Shown: one piece after another, positions 41,884-50,298 of the stretch
Position numbering within the stretch: the stretch's first letter is position 1
Layout of the letters: each line of letters opens with the position of its first letter
From: an uncultured bacterium
Lineage (GTDB): Bacteria > Bipolaricaulota > Bipolaricaulia > UBA7950 > UBA9294
Direction: 5' to 3'
NCBI GenBank assembly: GCA_913009415.1
Contig: CAJVYM010000004.1
Span: 1 to 50,858, forward strand
DNA: 50,858 nt
Notes under the pieces: generated by a model
The model's input: the letters and a program-made list of their open reading frames with translations, nothing else
Told to the model about the DNA's origin: nothing
Database searches by the model: none
Translations under genes and position numbers: made by a program

Positions 41884-42108
41884 TCAGGCGGCGACCTTCT
41901 CCCGATAGACCTCAATTGCGATATCAGGGCACGTCAGGGCGCAGAAGGTACAGCCGACACACGCCTCTGGGTGTTCCGTGTGAACTACATTGTACCCACT
42001 GTGATTGAGCTGCCCTGAATAGGCAAGCACTTTCTGTGGACACGCAGCAATGCACAGCCCGCACCCCTTGCAGCGCTCCTTGTCGATCACAACCATCCCT
42101 CTTGGCAT
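41884..42108 (-). CDS. korD: 2-oxoacid:ferredoxin oxidoreductase delta subunit, 2x[4Fe-4S]
   Basis: A 74-residue ferredoxin-like subunit with two CxxCxxCxxxCP motifs: CKGCGLCIAACP and CVGCTFCALTCP. ATG 42108 (MPRGMVVIDKE) has GGAGGT immediately upstream; the longer frame to 42150 overlaps the next gene and is rejected. It ferries electrons from the TPP site to soluble ferredoxin. It leads the operon korDABC-nudix. Confidence 0.92.
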   Translation of the reverse strand: MPRGMVVIDKERCKGCGLCIAACPQKVLAYSGQLNHSGYNVVHTEHPEACVGCTFCALTCPDIAIEVYREKVAA

Positions 42109-42121
42109 AGTGACCTCCATT

Positions 42122-42571
42122 CTATTCCTTGTTGTTGTAGAACTCCTCACTCAACCGCTTGCCGCGGTTCTTCCGCAAGCGTGCCAGGCCTTGCTCGGCC
42201 TTGGCGATCCACTCCTCCATCCTCTCCTCAATCGATGGCCCCTCGGAGGAGGAATCTGGCGGCGTGGTCTGTGGAGAAGAGTAATTGGTCAATTTGTGAT
42301 TCAGCCGGGCGAACTCCTGATCAAATTCGGCCCCGTCAGCGTCCATCGGTTTCTGTTCGATGGACAGAGTGTAGCTCCCACTCTCGTCCTGCGCTCCGAT
42401 CAAGACACGCACCTGCGCACCGGAAGAAAACCGCTCCATCATCGTTTCAACGGACAATGAAGCGGAAACAGGAACAATACCGATGCCATCATCGGACAGG
42501 GACACGACAAGCCCCCTCTCCGACACCTTAACGATCTTGCCAATAACAGTCTTTTCGGTCTCTAGTGCCAT
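42122..42571 (-). CDS. S1 RNA-binding domain protein
   Basis: A 149-residue protein with one S1-type OB fold at about residues 5-75 (VIGKIVKVSERGLVVSLSDD, IGIVPVS, VRVLIGAQDESGSYTLSIEQK), then an acidic/Ser-Pro linker and a basic C-terminal helix (ARLRKNRGKRL). Small single-S1 proteins such as YugI/CvfD bind RNA or ribosomes. ATG 42571 follows GAGGGGG. It lies between rpmB and korD, which suggests a translation-linked role rather than metabolism. Confidence 0.75.
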   Translation of the reverse strand: MALETEKTVIGKIVKVSERGLVVSLSDDGIGIVPVSASLSVETMMERFSSGAQVRVLIGAQDESGSYTLSIEQKPMDADGAEFDQEFARLNHKLTNYSSPQTTPPDSSSEGPSIEERMEEWIAKAEQGLARLRKNRGKRLSEEFYNNKE

Positions 42572-42642
42572 CCGATCCCCCTCGTTACGGGAATTGCCTT
42601 CACCCCTTAAGCGCAACTAGCGAAGGCGCGCTTGGCACTGCA

Positions 42643-42834
42643 TCAGACGACTTTCTTGACCTTTCCCGACTTGATGCAGCGTGTGCATGCATTGATCCAG
42701 ACCTTCTTCCCATCGACATAAGCGTGTACGCGCTGAATGTTGGGCATGCGCATGCGCCGTGTATGGCGCATGGAGTGGCTGACCTGGTTTCCCGCCGCCG
42801 GTCGCTTTCCACAAATATCACAGACTTGAGACAT
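42643..42834 (-). CDS. rpmB: 50S ribosomal protein L28
   Basis: A 63-residue L28 with CDICGK and CTRCIK forming a zinc ribbon, and SHSMRHTRRMRMPNIQRV in between, the usual rRNA-binding part. ATG 42834 (MSQVCDIC) has AGAGGTGAG upstream; a GTG three codons before is less likely. It lies 15 bp from tsaB, forming a translation-linked cluster with the S1 protein. Confidence 0.93.
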   Translation of the reverse strand: MSQVCDICGKRPAAGNQVSHSMRHTRRMRMPNIQRVHAYVDGKKVWINACTRCIKSGKVKKVV

Positions 42835-42848
42835 CAAACTCACCTCTT

Positions 42849-43511
42849 CTAAGATTTCTTATTCATCCTTGCTAGTACTGGCTCAACATACGCCGGCTCC
42901 AGCTCGTAGAGCTGATCCTGCGAGAAACTCCGCGCCCCGAGGATCGCGATCCATGCCGGTGATTGCTGATTTAGCTCATCTGGCGCACACTCGGCAAGCC
43001 CGCATCTTGCTAGGCGCTGACGTAGAGCAGGAACACCGCTCCCGATCACATACACTGGCCTCCTCTCCGCGCAAATCTTCTGTACTACTTCATCACCGGA
43101 GACAACGGCTGCCTCGTGCAGCGGCCTATCACCGACGTACCACTGCACGTAGTACAGGTCGCGCCGGTTCTCGATCACCACACACACGCGCGCGCCGGAT
43201 GCTTCCCTCTGCCGGAACATCATCCACCCATCAACCCCAACGAGCGGGATCCTGGCCGCCTGGCATATCCCCTTTACCGTCGCGAGCCCAATCCTCAAGC
43301 CGGTGAACGACCCGGGGCCGCTGTTCACGCTCACGAGATCGACGTCAGAGATCTTCATCTCGCACCTGTTCAGGACCTCGTCGATCAACGGCAAAAGCTC
43401 CTCTGCGTGCTGCAGAGGAGACTCCATCATGAGTTCCATCAGCGTTTCATTGTCCTTACACAATGCCACGCCGCCGCCAGCCGCGGATGTATCGATCCCC
43501 AGGATTATCAT
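42849..43511 (-). CDS. tsaB: tRNA threonylcarbamoyladenosine protein TsaB
   Basis: A 220-residue actin-like protein with ILGIDTSAAGGGVAL at the N-terminus and LVSVNSGPGSFTGLRIGLAT, the TsaB signature. It works with TsaD and TsaE to transfer the threonylcarbamoyl group onto A37 of ANN-decoding tRNAs. Length matches the short TsaB rather than TsaD, and the TsaD iron-binding motif is absent. It precedes rpmB in the operon. Confidence 0.92.
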   Translation of the reverse strand: MIILGIDTSAAGGGVALCKDNETLMELMMESPLQHAEELLPLIDEVLNRCEMKISDVDLVSVNSGPGSFTGLRIGLATVKGICQAARIPLVGVDGWMMFRQREASGARVCVVIENRRDLYYVQWYVGDRPLHEAAVVSGDEVVQKICAERRPVYVIGSGVPALRQRLARCGLAECAPDELNQQSPAWIAILGARSFSQDQLYELEPAYVEPVLARMNKKS

Positions 43512-43545
43512 TCTAAGACAATGATAATTCCGAATCTACCTGTTT

Positions 43546-44502
43546 TCAAGTAACAATCGGCTCTTGCGGCCAATCGGAGGAGGCAAGGATCTCTCGGGCA
43601 CGCTCAACATCCCGCTCCATCTGATCTTGCAATTGCGCAAGCGTCGGGAAACGCCGGTTGTCCCGCAGCCTGCGCCGGATATGCACCTCCAGGATCTTCC
43701 CGTACAACCCATCCGCTACCGGTGGAGTGTGCTGCCCTAAGCCATCCGCTGCCGCGAACAGGTGCACCTCACAGCGGCGATCGGTCCCATCAAGCGTCGG
43801 GCGCGTGCCGACGTACAGCAAGCCCGGTGATCGATCATCGTCCCAGAAGGCGTGCACGAGATAGATTCCGTCCCGTGGAAGGAGGATGCTCGCATCGATC
43901 GATAGGTTCGCTGTCGGGTAACCGAGTTTCCTCCCCAACCGATCGCCGTGGACAACCTCTCCCACAAGAAGCGGAGGGCGCCCCAGGAGAACGGATGCCT
44001 CCTCGACCATTCCCTCGGCAATGAGCTGCCGGATGCGCGTGCTGCTCACCGGAGATCCATCGACGATAAGGGGAGGAACAGCGACCATCGACACAGACTC
44101 CTCCTCGCAGATCGTTTGCAGCAAGGCAAGATCACCCGCTCGATCACGCCCAAAACGGAAGCTCTGTCCGACTACAATTGCCCGTGCCGCAAGCCGTTCG
44201 ATAAGCGCCTCCCGCACGAACACGTCGGGAGCGATCCCGGAGACATCTGCAAAGCTTACCCTCTCCACACGATCAACGTATTGCCCAAGAAGGCCTACCT
44301 TGATTTCCTCGGGCAGAAGGAGACCGCGTTCTTCTCCCCGTACAGTCAACCGGGGAGGGAAAACAAATGCGTACGCTACCCGATCGAGCCGATCTCTGCT
44401 GGCGATCTCACTTAGAGAGGCAAGGATGCGCTGGTGCCCTCGATGGACTCCATCGAACGTTCCGATCGCTACAGCACTCTTTGCTGCCATTTCTTTGGGC
44501 AT
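43546..44502 (-). CDS. ribF: Bifunctional riboflavin kinase/FAD synthetase
   Basis: A 318-residue RibF. The N-terminal FAD synthetase part has AIGTFDGVHRGHQRIL (nucleotidyltransferase motif) and SSTRIRQLIAEG; the C-terminal riboflavin kinase part has GDRLGRKLGYPTANL and a later E-rich helix. It converts riboflavin to FMN and FAD, needed by the many flavoproteins in this window. It lies 34 bp upstream of tsaB on minus. No FMN riboswitch is visible in the short upstream gap. Confidence 0.93.
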   Translation of the reverse strand: MPKEMAAKSAVAIGTFDGVHRGHQRILASLSEIASRDRLDRVAYAFVFPPRLTVRGEERGLLLPEEIKVGLLGQYVDRVERVSFADVSGIAPDVFVREALIERLAARAIVVGQSFRFGRDRAGDLALLQTICEEESVSMVAVPPLIVDGSPVSSTRIRQLIAEGMVEEASVLLGRPPLLVGEVVHGDRLGRKLGYPTANLSIDASILLPRDGIYLVHAFWDDDRSPGLLYVGTRPTLDGTDRRCEVHLFAAADGLGQHTPPVADGLYGKILEVHIRRRLRDNRRFPTLAQLQDQMERDVERAREILASSDWPQEPIVT

Positions 44503-44523
44503 GGTAGACAGATGGTAACAGAA

Positions 44524-44583
44524 TAGCTATCAGCTATCAGCAGTCAGCCATCAACCATCAACCATCAACCATGAGCCATCAGC
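44524..44583. repeat. Short tandem repeat tract between ribF and ruvB
   Basis: Repeats of AGCTATC (two) and ATCAACC (three) and variants AGCCATC, GAGCCATCAGC form about 60 bp. No protein is encoded. It resembles simple variable-number repeats in intergenic regions and could vary among strains. Confidence 0.6.
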
Positions 44584-44605
44584 AGCCGCCGAGAGCTGCT
44601 CGCGG

Positions 44606-44635
44606 TTGACCGGCGGGATTGCCCTCATGTAAGAT
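44606..44635 (+). promoter_or_regulatory. Promoter of ruvB
   Basis: TTGACC at 44606-44611 and TAAGAT at 44630-44635 are separated by 18 bp. Transcription would start about 44642, three bases before the ruvB ATG, giving a leaderless or nearly leaderless message, and indeed no ribosome site is seen in front of the ATG. Confidence 0.5.
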
Positions 44636-44644
44636 CTACCCATA

Positions 44645-45649
44645 ATGCCGACCGAGCGAATCATAGGACTCCAAGCCTCAGATGAACCCTCCTTTGTCAA
44701 CCTGCGCCCCGGGCGGCTCGACGATTTCATCGGCCAAGAGGAGATCAAGGAGAAGCTGCACATCTACATCGCCGCCGCACAGGGGCGCGAGGAGCCCCTC
44801 GACCACGTCCTGTTGCACGGCCCGCCGGGACTAGGGAAGACCACCCTCGCGCAGATAATCGCCGCGGAGATGGGGGTCAGCATTCGTACAAGCTCCGGGC
44901 CGGCGATCGAGAAGGCGGGTGACCTCGCTTCGATCCTGACCAACCTCAAGCCACACGACGTTTTCTTCATCGATGAGATTCATCGCCTGCGCAGGAACGT
45001 GGAGGAGATCCTCTACCCGGCGATGGAGGACTACAAGATCGACATCATCCTCGGTGAGGGGCCGAACGCTCAATCGCTGCGCATCGACCTCCCTCCGTTT
45101 ACCCTCATTGGAGCCACCACTCGTGCTGGCCTGATATCGGCGCCGATGCGCGATCGCTTCGAAGTGGCGTTTCGCCTGGCATTCTACAACACTGAACAGC
45201 TGCAGGAGATCATCATCCGTGCGGGAAAGCTCCTCGGAGTGGAGGTCACCGCGGACGGTGCACGCGAGTTGGCCAGCCGTTCACGCGGAACACCGCGGAT
45301 CGCCGTTCGCCTCCTCCGCCGCACCCGCGACGTGGCACAAGTCAAGGGAATGGGGAGCATCGACGAAGACATGGCAAGGAGATCCCTTGACCTCCTGCGG
45401 ATCGACGAAGTCGGATTGGATACCCTCGATCGCGCTCTGCTGCAAGCGATCGTCGTCAAGTTCGGCGGTGGACCAGTCGGACTGGACACACTGGCCGCAT
45501 CCCTCTCGGAGGAGAGGGATACGATCACCGACATGGTCGAGCCTTATCTGTTGCAGGAGGGGTTCATCCAGCGCACTCCCCAAGGGCGAATCGCCACCGA
45601 GCGCGCCTACAAGCACCTGGGGAAGGAACAAGCTGATCGCCTCTTTTGA
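44645..45649 (+). CDS. ruvB: Holliday junction branch migration ATPase RuvB
   Basis: A 334-residue AAA+ motor. Starts with [19 protein letters not shown], Walker [14 protein letters not shown] near residue 60, Walker B FIDEIHRL, sensor [17 protein letters not shown], and [13 protein letters not shown] with the arginine residues near the C-terminal winged helix. It migrates Holliday junctions with RuvA. No ruvA or ruvC is adjacent. The ATG lies just downstream of a predicted transcription start without a ribosome site. Confidence 0.95.
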   Translation: MPTERIIGLQASDEPSFVNLRPGRLDDFIGQEEIKEKLHIYIAAAQGREEPLDHVLLHGPPGLGKTTLAQIIAAEMGVSIRTSSGPAIEKAGDLASILTNLKPHDVFFIDEIHRLRRNVEEILYPAMEDYKIDIILGEGPNAQSLRIDLPPFTLIGATTRAGLISAPMRDRFEVAFRLAFYNTEQLQEIIIRAGKLLGVEVTADGARELASRSRGTPRIAVRLLRRTRDVAQVKGMGSIDEDMARRSLDLLRIDEVGLDTLDRALLQAIVVKFGGGPVGLDTLAASLSEERDTITDMVEPYLLQEGFIQRTPQGRIATERAYKHLGKEQADRLF

Positions 45650-46095
45650 AGGTCCTCACGGTTCAAAGTTAGTAAGAAATCCTAACGGCAAATGATAGAA
45701 CGTTGTTTTTTTGCGTCTTGCAGTTACACGAGCGGACAAACCCTTCCTCTTGCCCGCTCGCTACGCTCACTTAAGCCGCAAGGATCGCCAAGGGGTAGAG
45801 CTCAACATCACTCTTGTTCTTGGTTTGTCCCGCACTTTGCTTCTCAGGCCCTGTCTCCCTCTGTTCTTTGCGGCTCAGCGAGAGACTCATCTCTTGAGTC
45901 TTTCTCTGGGGTAGATTGCCTTAAACCGTGAGGAGGAGAAATGGGGAGCAAGACGGACTATCGGATAATTGCGGAGTGCAAATAGAATCCGGCACGAGTG
46001 GAACGTGTCTATTCTGGGCACACCCTGCACAATGAACACCGCCGGTGGAACCATCGAATCCCGTCCAGTGACCGATGAGATAAGGGAATTATTCG
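45650..46095. other. Intergenic stretch with repeat debris and a 14-codon frame
   Basis: No family is recognisable. At 45941 an ATG with a strong AGGAGGAG site starts a frame of 14 codons (MGSKTDYRIIAECK) ending in TAG, perhaps the broken start of a lost gene. Strings such as CTCAGCGAGAGACTC and GCCGCAAGGATCGCCAAGG recall the small repeats near 4050 and 12450. Otherwise I see nothing functional. Confidence 0.4.
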
Positions 46096-46371
46096 TTGGT
46101 GGACGTGATCACGGTAGGTAGAGGGACAATCTACGGTGGTCGAGCTAGGATCGGGCTGCCTGAAGAGCTGTGTCGACTCCTGTGGCAGGGCGAAGGGAGA
46201 ATGGATCTCTTGTGTTGTGAGACCAGAATTGCATTAGCACGAGATCTGAGGAATAGGAGCTCCTGTCTCATAGCCGTTGACCAGACTTGGAGAATGTTCC
46301 CTCCTCAGGGTAAGGAAACCTGCCTGAGGGAAGGGAAGACAGCTAAAACCCTACGATCCCAACTCTTATGA
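46096..46371 (+). CDS. Small unrecognised ORF, possibly AbrB-like
   Basis: A 91-residue frame from a TTG start. The middle (RARIGLPEELCRLLWQGEGR and RIAL) loosely fits the swapped-hairpin AbrB pattern GRIxLPxELRxxL-G, but the conserved hydrophobic spacing is imperfect. It runs 29 bp into the 3' end of the convergent barrel-like gene. There is no good ribosome site. It may be a fragment of a regulator or a chance frame. Confidence 0.25.
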   Translation: MVDVITVGRGTIYGGRARIGLPEELCRLLWQGEGRMDLLCCETRIALARDLRNRSSCLIAVDQTWRMFPPQGKETCLREGKTAKTLRSQLL

Positions 46372-48286
46372 AAGGACCTCTTCTGACAGTGCCGTCAAAA
46401 GATGAGACGAAATCCGAGAAGTTGAATCCCACAGTGACCTGTGCATTATCGCATACCCTGTATCTCAGCTCCAGCATAGAACCGCCTCTTAAGCTTCTGT
46501 CTACATCCTGATGATAAAGCCTAGCTTCTCCGACTAAATTAAGACTCTGGACAAACTCATAATTTGCTCGCCCAATCACCATTTCCATCGTTACGCTTGC
46601 CCCTTCCTTTATCGCTATCCTGTTAGCGAACTTCCCTGATATCGACAGCCTGGAGAAGGGCTCATATATAGCCTCAACGGAGCTTTCCTGCCCCATGGTG
46701 CCAGAAGTGCCTAACTCTCCGATCCTGAACTTGGATAGTAGGTTCAATCGGTCATCCCCCCAAGGTCTGTAAGCCACTCCCAAACTGAGATGCCCACTCG
46801 ACTTCTTGCCCCTTATGTGGGCTGCAAGATCGATGGACACTGAAAGAGTTTTATCGACGTTACCGTGAAGAACTAAAGAGAACGGAACTTTAGTAGGGGT
46901 AACTTCAACCGTGCCCGTAAAGGATACGACGTCAGGAATATCACCCTTTAAGCCAAAAGAAGCGGATTCGAGTAGCTGCCCAGCAAATGGAGTGAGTTTT
47001 ACCTGCAAGGAGCTATCAACGCTCTCACTGAGGGTACTATCCAACCCTAAAAAGATCGTCCCCGTTACGGACTCAGCCGAAGAATGTTTGAGATCTAATC
47101 CAAATACCCCGGTTGTCCTTTCATTCAAGCAAAACTTGGAATTTAACGAGGCTGTAGTAACAGCTGAGCTAGTATGCTCCATAAAGTTCATATCCTGTTG
47201 ATGTACTAGTGAAATGGAAGTGGTTTCTTTTATTTTTAGCTTGCCCCCTACCGTAGTAATCCCCACCAATGAAAAAGCCTCTCCAGTGTCTTTGTCCACT
47301 TTCAGGTTGAGTTTTTGCGATGCGTTAAGCGAGACATTGTCAAAGAGTGCGTATTGGACCTTGCCGGAGAGCATCTGGGCGAGCGTATCAGGATTCACGC
47401 CTGTGAAGTCATTGAAGGTCTCCAAACTATACTTAAATGCTAGGTTACCTTTCGCGAAGGAACGGCTGCCGGTGAAGGAGAAGGTACCGACACTGTTGTC
47501 CTCTTTGTGCGGCGTGAGATCATCGAAGCTAAGTATCAGGGTGTATCCAAGATCCAGTTGCCAACCCACTGAAGGTTTGTACGTTAAATCTAGATCAATC
47601 GGGCTAAAGCTGGTCGTGGTTGCCACATCGGGTTGCCTCAGTACATTGTCATGAGATATCGCTATCGTTTCGGATAGACCTATCGATTCAGTTATTCTAT
47701 GCTTGAACGTCGCACCAAACTCCTGGATATCCTTCTGGGAAACCGGATTGGTTAAATTGGCAAAGTCGGGTTCCACTAAGCGATAGTAAGAAGTTAACAT
47801 GGTTTCATCTGCGAGATTAACCTTTAGTGATGCCCTTCCGGCAAAACTTATTCTAGACTCGGACAAGTCATAAAGGTCACCCGAACTTTGCGCTAATTCT
47901 GTGCTAAGAGTTACATTACCTAAGTTCAAGACAGCATCTATCCCGCTGAGTTGGTAATCTTCCGGGGATTGGCTCTCCCGGATGTAGGTAAGGCCGAGCT
48001 GCAGGACATCGGCTAGGGAAACTTTCTGCCTTCCACCTACAATGAGGGATACTGGAGCAATACCTATCGGTATGAATTCATAATTAACCACGATGTAGAC
48101 GGGATTCTCGTTCGCGTCCTCCTTCGGTATGGGTTCAACAAAGGTGATTCCCCCTGTATCTGGATCGATGGTGTAATCTTTGTCCCTCTCTTTCTCTTCC
48201 ATCTTGATTATCTTTGTTGGGTCTTCTTTTAGCCGCGTAATTATTCTGACCAGCTCACTATTTGGCACTATAGGAACATGGGACAA
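46343..48286 (-). CDS. Beta-barrel-like surface protein, N-terminus lost at an IS3 junction
   Basis: A 647-residue protein of mostly alternating beta-strand pattern, ending in Phe (RGPFIRVGIVGF), like an outer-membrane barrel targeting signal. The start holds a domain with DKDYTIDPDTGGITFVEPIP, seen as linker modules in large surface proteins. There is no signal peptide. The TTG at 48286 is only the first possible start: the frame is open upstream as GPYQLSHVPIVPNSE through to the IS3 end at 48308. The gene is therefore the 3' part of a larger protein. Amino-acid use (Ser, Thr, Gly, Asp) supports an extracytoplasmic protein. Function unknown. Confidence 0.6.
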   Translation of the reverse strand: MSHVPIVPNSELVRIITRLKEDPTKIIKMEEKERDKDYTIDPDTGGITFVEPIPKEDANENPVYIVVNYEFIPIGIAPVSLIVGGRQKVSLADVLQLGLTYIRESQSPEDYQLSGIDAVLNLGNVTLSTELAQSSGDLYDLSESRISFAGRASLKVNLADETMLTSYYRLVEPDFANLTNPVSQKDIQEFGATFKHRITESIGLSETIAISHDNVLRQPDVATTTSFSPIDLDLTYKPSVGWQLDLGYTLILSFDDLTPHKEDNSVGTFSFTGSRSFAKGNLAFKYSLETFNDFTGVNPDTLAQMLSGKVQYALFDNVSLNASQKLNLKVDKDTGEAFSLVGITTVGGKLKIKETTSISLVHQQDMNFMEHTSSAVTTASLNSKFCLNERTTGVFGLDLKHSSAESVTGTIFLGLDSTLSESVDSSLQVKLTPFAGQLLESASFGLKGDIPDVVSFTGTVEVTPTKVPFSLVLHGNVDKTLSVSIDLAAHIRGKKSSGHLSLGVAYRPWGDDRLNLLSKFRIGELGTSGTMGQESSVEAIYEPFSRLSISGKFANRIAIKEGASVTMEMVIGRANYEFVQSLNLVGEARLYHQDVDRSLRGGSMLELRYRVCDNAQVTVGFNFSDFVSSFDGTVRRGPFIRVGIVGF

Positions 48287-48320
48287 TTGATAGGGGCCGT
48301 GGCTGTCTGGAGTGCACCCC

Positions 48321-49367
48321 TCAAGCTGGACACGATGGAGCCGAAAGCGTTAAGTGTCTGTGAGCCGACTTGATCTCTTGCTCGAACTCCACCGGGCTGA
48401 CATAGCCAAGCGCCGAGTGTAACCGCTCTTGATTGTATATCAGTTCGATGAACTCGCCAATCCTCTCTTTCACTTCCGTAAATGTTCGGTACTCTGAAAC
48501 ATAGACCTCCTCTACCTTCAACGTCTTCATGAAGCTCTCTGCTTGCGCATTGTCATAGGGATTCCCCTTGCGAGACATGCTGCTGATGAACCCGTGTTCC
48601 TTGAGAATCTCTATGTAGTCATCTGCCGCGTACTGTACACCACGGTCGGAATGGTGGATACATCCACGCGGAGGGTTCCGCGTAGCAATGGCCACTCTAA
48701 GTGCGGCACAGGTGAGTGCAGCATCAATGTGTCGCGACAACGCCCAACCAACAACCCGGCGCGAGTAGGCATCGATAATCACCGCCAGGTAGACAAAGCC
48801 GTTCAGCAAGCGAATGTAGGTAATATCCGCCACCCACACCTGGTCTACCCCGGTGATGATCGTGTCTCCGTAAACGTTTGGATATACCCGGTAAGGATGA
48901 TCGCTGTCTGTGGTCCTTACGAAACGACGCTTAGTCCTACACAACAGATCCGCCTCCCGCATCAGCCGCAGAACACGCTTGTGATTGACCTGGAATCCCT
49001 CGCGCTGCAATTGTGCTGTCATGCGACGATATCCATACCGCGTGAAGTGCAGCGCCAGTTCCTCCAATCGATCTCGGATGTCCGTGTCCTGTTTACGCTT
49101 GGCCGCGTCGGTGTGTGGTTTGTAGTAGTAGGTGCTGCGAGGGATACCCATCACTTGGCACCCCCATTCGATCGATTCGAGGTTATTCCACTGATCGTGG
49201 AGGAACGCTCGTTTTCCCGTAACAGAGCGAAGCGCACCCCTTTTTTTAGCAGCTCGTTCTCCATCGTCAACCGGCCAACCATCCGTTCCAGTTCTTTGAT
49301 TCGCTCCTCCTTGTCCGAAGGGCCCGCAATCTCTTCTAACTTCCCGTCTGCATAACGTCTCCTCCAC
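48321..49367 (-). CDS. IS3-family transposase OrfB (rve integrase domain)
   Basis: A 348-residue frame, of which the functional part begins after the frameshift site. It includes the HTH_21-like region GYRRMTAQLQREGFQVNHKRV and the DDE catalytic core: WVADITYIRL (D), HHSDRGVQYA (D), and AQAESFMKTLK (E), with NGFVYLAVIIDAYSRRVVGW between. It is normally made as an OrfAB fusion by -1 slippage at the A7 run (49241-49247), which joins OrfA to this frame. No stop or shift interrupts it, so the transposase could be active. Confidence 0.92.
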   Translation of the reverse strand: MEETLCRREVRRDCGPFGQGGANQRTGTDGWPVDDGERAAKKRGALRSVTGKRAFLHDQWNNLESIEWGCQVMGIPRSTYYYKPHTDAAKRKQDTDIRDRLEELALHFTRYGYRRMTAQLQREGFQVNHKRVLRLMREADLLCRTKRRFVRTTDSDHPYRVYPNVYGDTIITGVDQVWVADITYIRLLNGFVYLAVIIDAYSRRVVGWALSRHIDAALTCAALRVAIATRNPPRGCIHHSDRGVQYAADDYIEILKEHGFISSMSRKGNPYDNAQAESFMKTLKVEEVYVSEYRTFTEVKERIGEFIELIYNQERLHSALGYVSPVEFEQEIKSAHRHLTLSAPSCPA

Positions 49368-49492
49368 TGCAGGATTAGATTATCTGAGACACCATACCGG
49401 CGGGCCAACTGTGCCTGGGTAGCTTCCCCTGCCAGAAACTCCTCAACAACCTGACTCTTAAATGCCTTGCTGAACTTCCTGTTGCCTGCCAT
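49151..49492 (-). CDS. IS3-family transposase OrfA (HTH protein)
   Basis: A 113-residue protein with a helix-turn-helix (FSKAFKSQVVEEFLAGEATQ, ARRYGVSDNLILQWRRRY) and a leucine-zipper-like coil (RIKELERMVGRLTMENELLKK). ATG 49492 has GGAGGATATTTC upstream. Its codons CTA AAA AAA GGG contain A AAA AAA G, where -1 slippage gives OrfAB. OrfA binds the element's ends and regulates transposition. Confidence 0.92.
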   Translation of the reverse strand: MAGNRKFSKAFKSQVVEEFLAGEATQAQLARRYGVSDNLILQWRRRYADGKLEEIAGPSDKEERIKELERMVGRLTMENELLKKGVRFALLRENERSSTISGITSNRSNGGAK

Positions 49493-49535
49493 GAAATATC
49501 CTCCTTGCGACCCTCCAGACAACTTAGTGATTTCT

Positions 49536-50114
49536 TCACCCATCTGTCCAGTCGCAGGGGTTCACTCCAAAGTTCTGCTCGAAGTCGGACTGTTGCGCAA
49601 GGAGTATGCGCAAAGCTGGTACTCCAACGGCATTTAAGGCTTCCTTATGGGTAAGGAGAATCCTGTAGTACTCCCGCACCAGCCGTTCCGTCAGTTCCTG
49701 GGCTTTGGTATCGTAGATAGCCTTCAGTTGCTGCTCGGCATGCGCTAACGTAAGCATGCCCGCCCGACCCACGTCCAGGTTGGCTTTAGTTACCAGCTCT
49801 TCAGCTGAAAGCCCATGCTTTGCGAGAATCTCAAGCGTTGCCACCAACGCTATCTCTGGAGTGTTGTCATTTGGATGGCTCTTCAGTTCCGATTCGAGCA
49901 GATCCCTGAAGTCATGGACCAAACGCCGCAGCTCCTGGCGGGCTTCCTTAGGAAGATCCCGTGCAGCAATTATCTCTTCTAGATAGACACCTGTACCAGC
50001 AACAGCGGCCGCGATCAACGAACCCACCCCAGGAACAGCCTTTGCAGCCTCCACCAGGGCAGCAAACCCGACCTTAGTCAGCAGCTTGATGCGGTCTTCT
50101 TGACCTGTCGGCAT
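49536..50114 (-). CDS. N-terminal part of an unrecognised protein, C-terminus lost at the IS3 end
   Basis: A 192-residue frame whose first about 182 residues are native; the last 10 (GVNPCDWTDG) and the stop are read from the IS3 end. There is a hydrophobic, glycine-rich stretch near residues 13-50 (LTKVGFAALVEAAKAVPG, LIAAAVAGTGVYLEE), then helices with LPKEARQELRRLVHDF and HAEQQLKAIYDTKAQEL. ATG 50114 follows GAGGAG. Such N-terminal regions are found in large signalling or defence NTPases, but no diagnostic motif is present and I cannot name the family. Confidence 0.5.
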   Translation of the reverse strand: MPTGQEDRIKLLTKVGFAALVEAAKAVPGVGSLIAAAVAGTGVYLEEIIAARDLPKEARQELRRLVHDFRDLLESELKSHPNDNTPEIALVATLEILAKHGLSAEELVTKANLDVGRAGMLTLAHAEQQLKAIYDTKAQELTERLVREYYRILLTHKEALNAVGVPALRILLAQQSDFEQNFGVNPCDWTDG

Positions 50115-50298
50115 GAAGCACTCCTCACGATTGACCTGCCTTGAAGCAGCACTCCGAACAATTCTTGTCTAGAATCCAACTTTGCTCGATCCTTCTATCA
50201 TCGCTTCGAGCCTGAATTCATACTTTAGCCGTATCTCAGTCCTGTGGCAAGGATCTCTGCTATCAGAGACTCTCCGTGCAACAACAGACAGCAACTCG
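50115..50298. other. Gap between truncated gene and polA
   Basis: About 180 bp without a supported gene. It includes the presumed promoter region of the minus-strand gene ending at the IS; no clear boxes, terminator or RNA is seen. Confidence 0.3.

Larger units (their letters stand above)
48308..49569 (-). mobile_element. IS3-family insertion sequence
   Basis: A 1262-bp element. The left end reads TGGAGTGCACCCCT and the right end, reverse complemented, TGGAGTGAACCCCT; both then have CTGGACA, forming about 25-bp imperfect inverted repeats starting with TG. It encodes OrfA and OrfB with a slippery run of A. Flanks are GTC on the left and AAG on the right, so no target duplication remains, and the coding frames on both sides are truncated at its ends. 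Confidence 0.88.

Noticed and set aside
40733-41908. Plus-strand 391-residue frame
   Set aside because: Antisense to the well-conserved korA and korB genes; composition rich in His and Arg, typical of a shadow frame.
43546-44644. FMN riboswitch upstream of ribF
   Set aside because: The gap to ruvB is only about 140 bp, partly a simple repeat, and lacks the conserved FMN-element sequences.
46909-47201. Plus-strand frame of 96 residues within the barrel-like gene
   Set aside because: Opposite strand of a long coding frame with coherent beta pattern; no ribosome site or family match.
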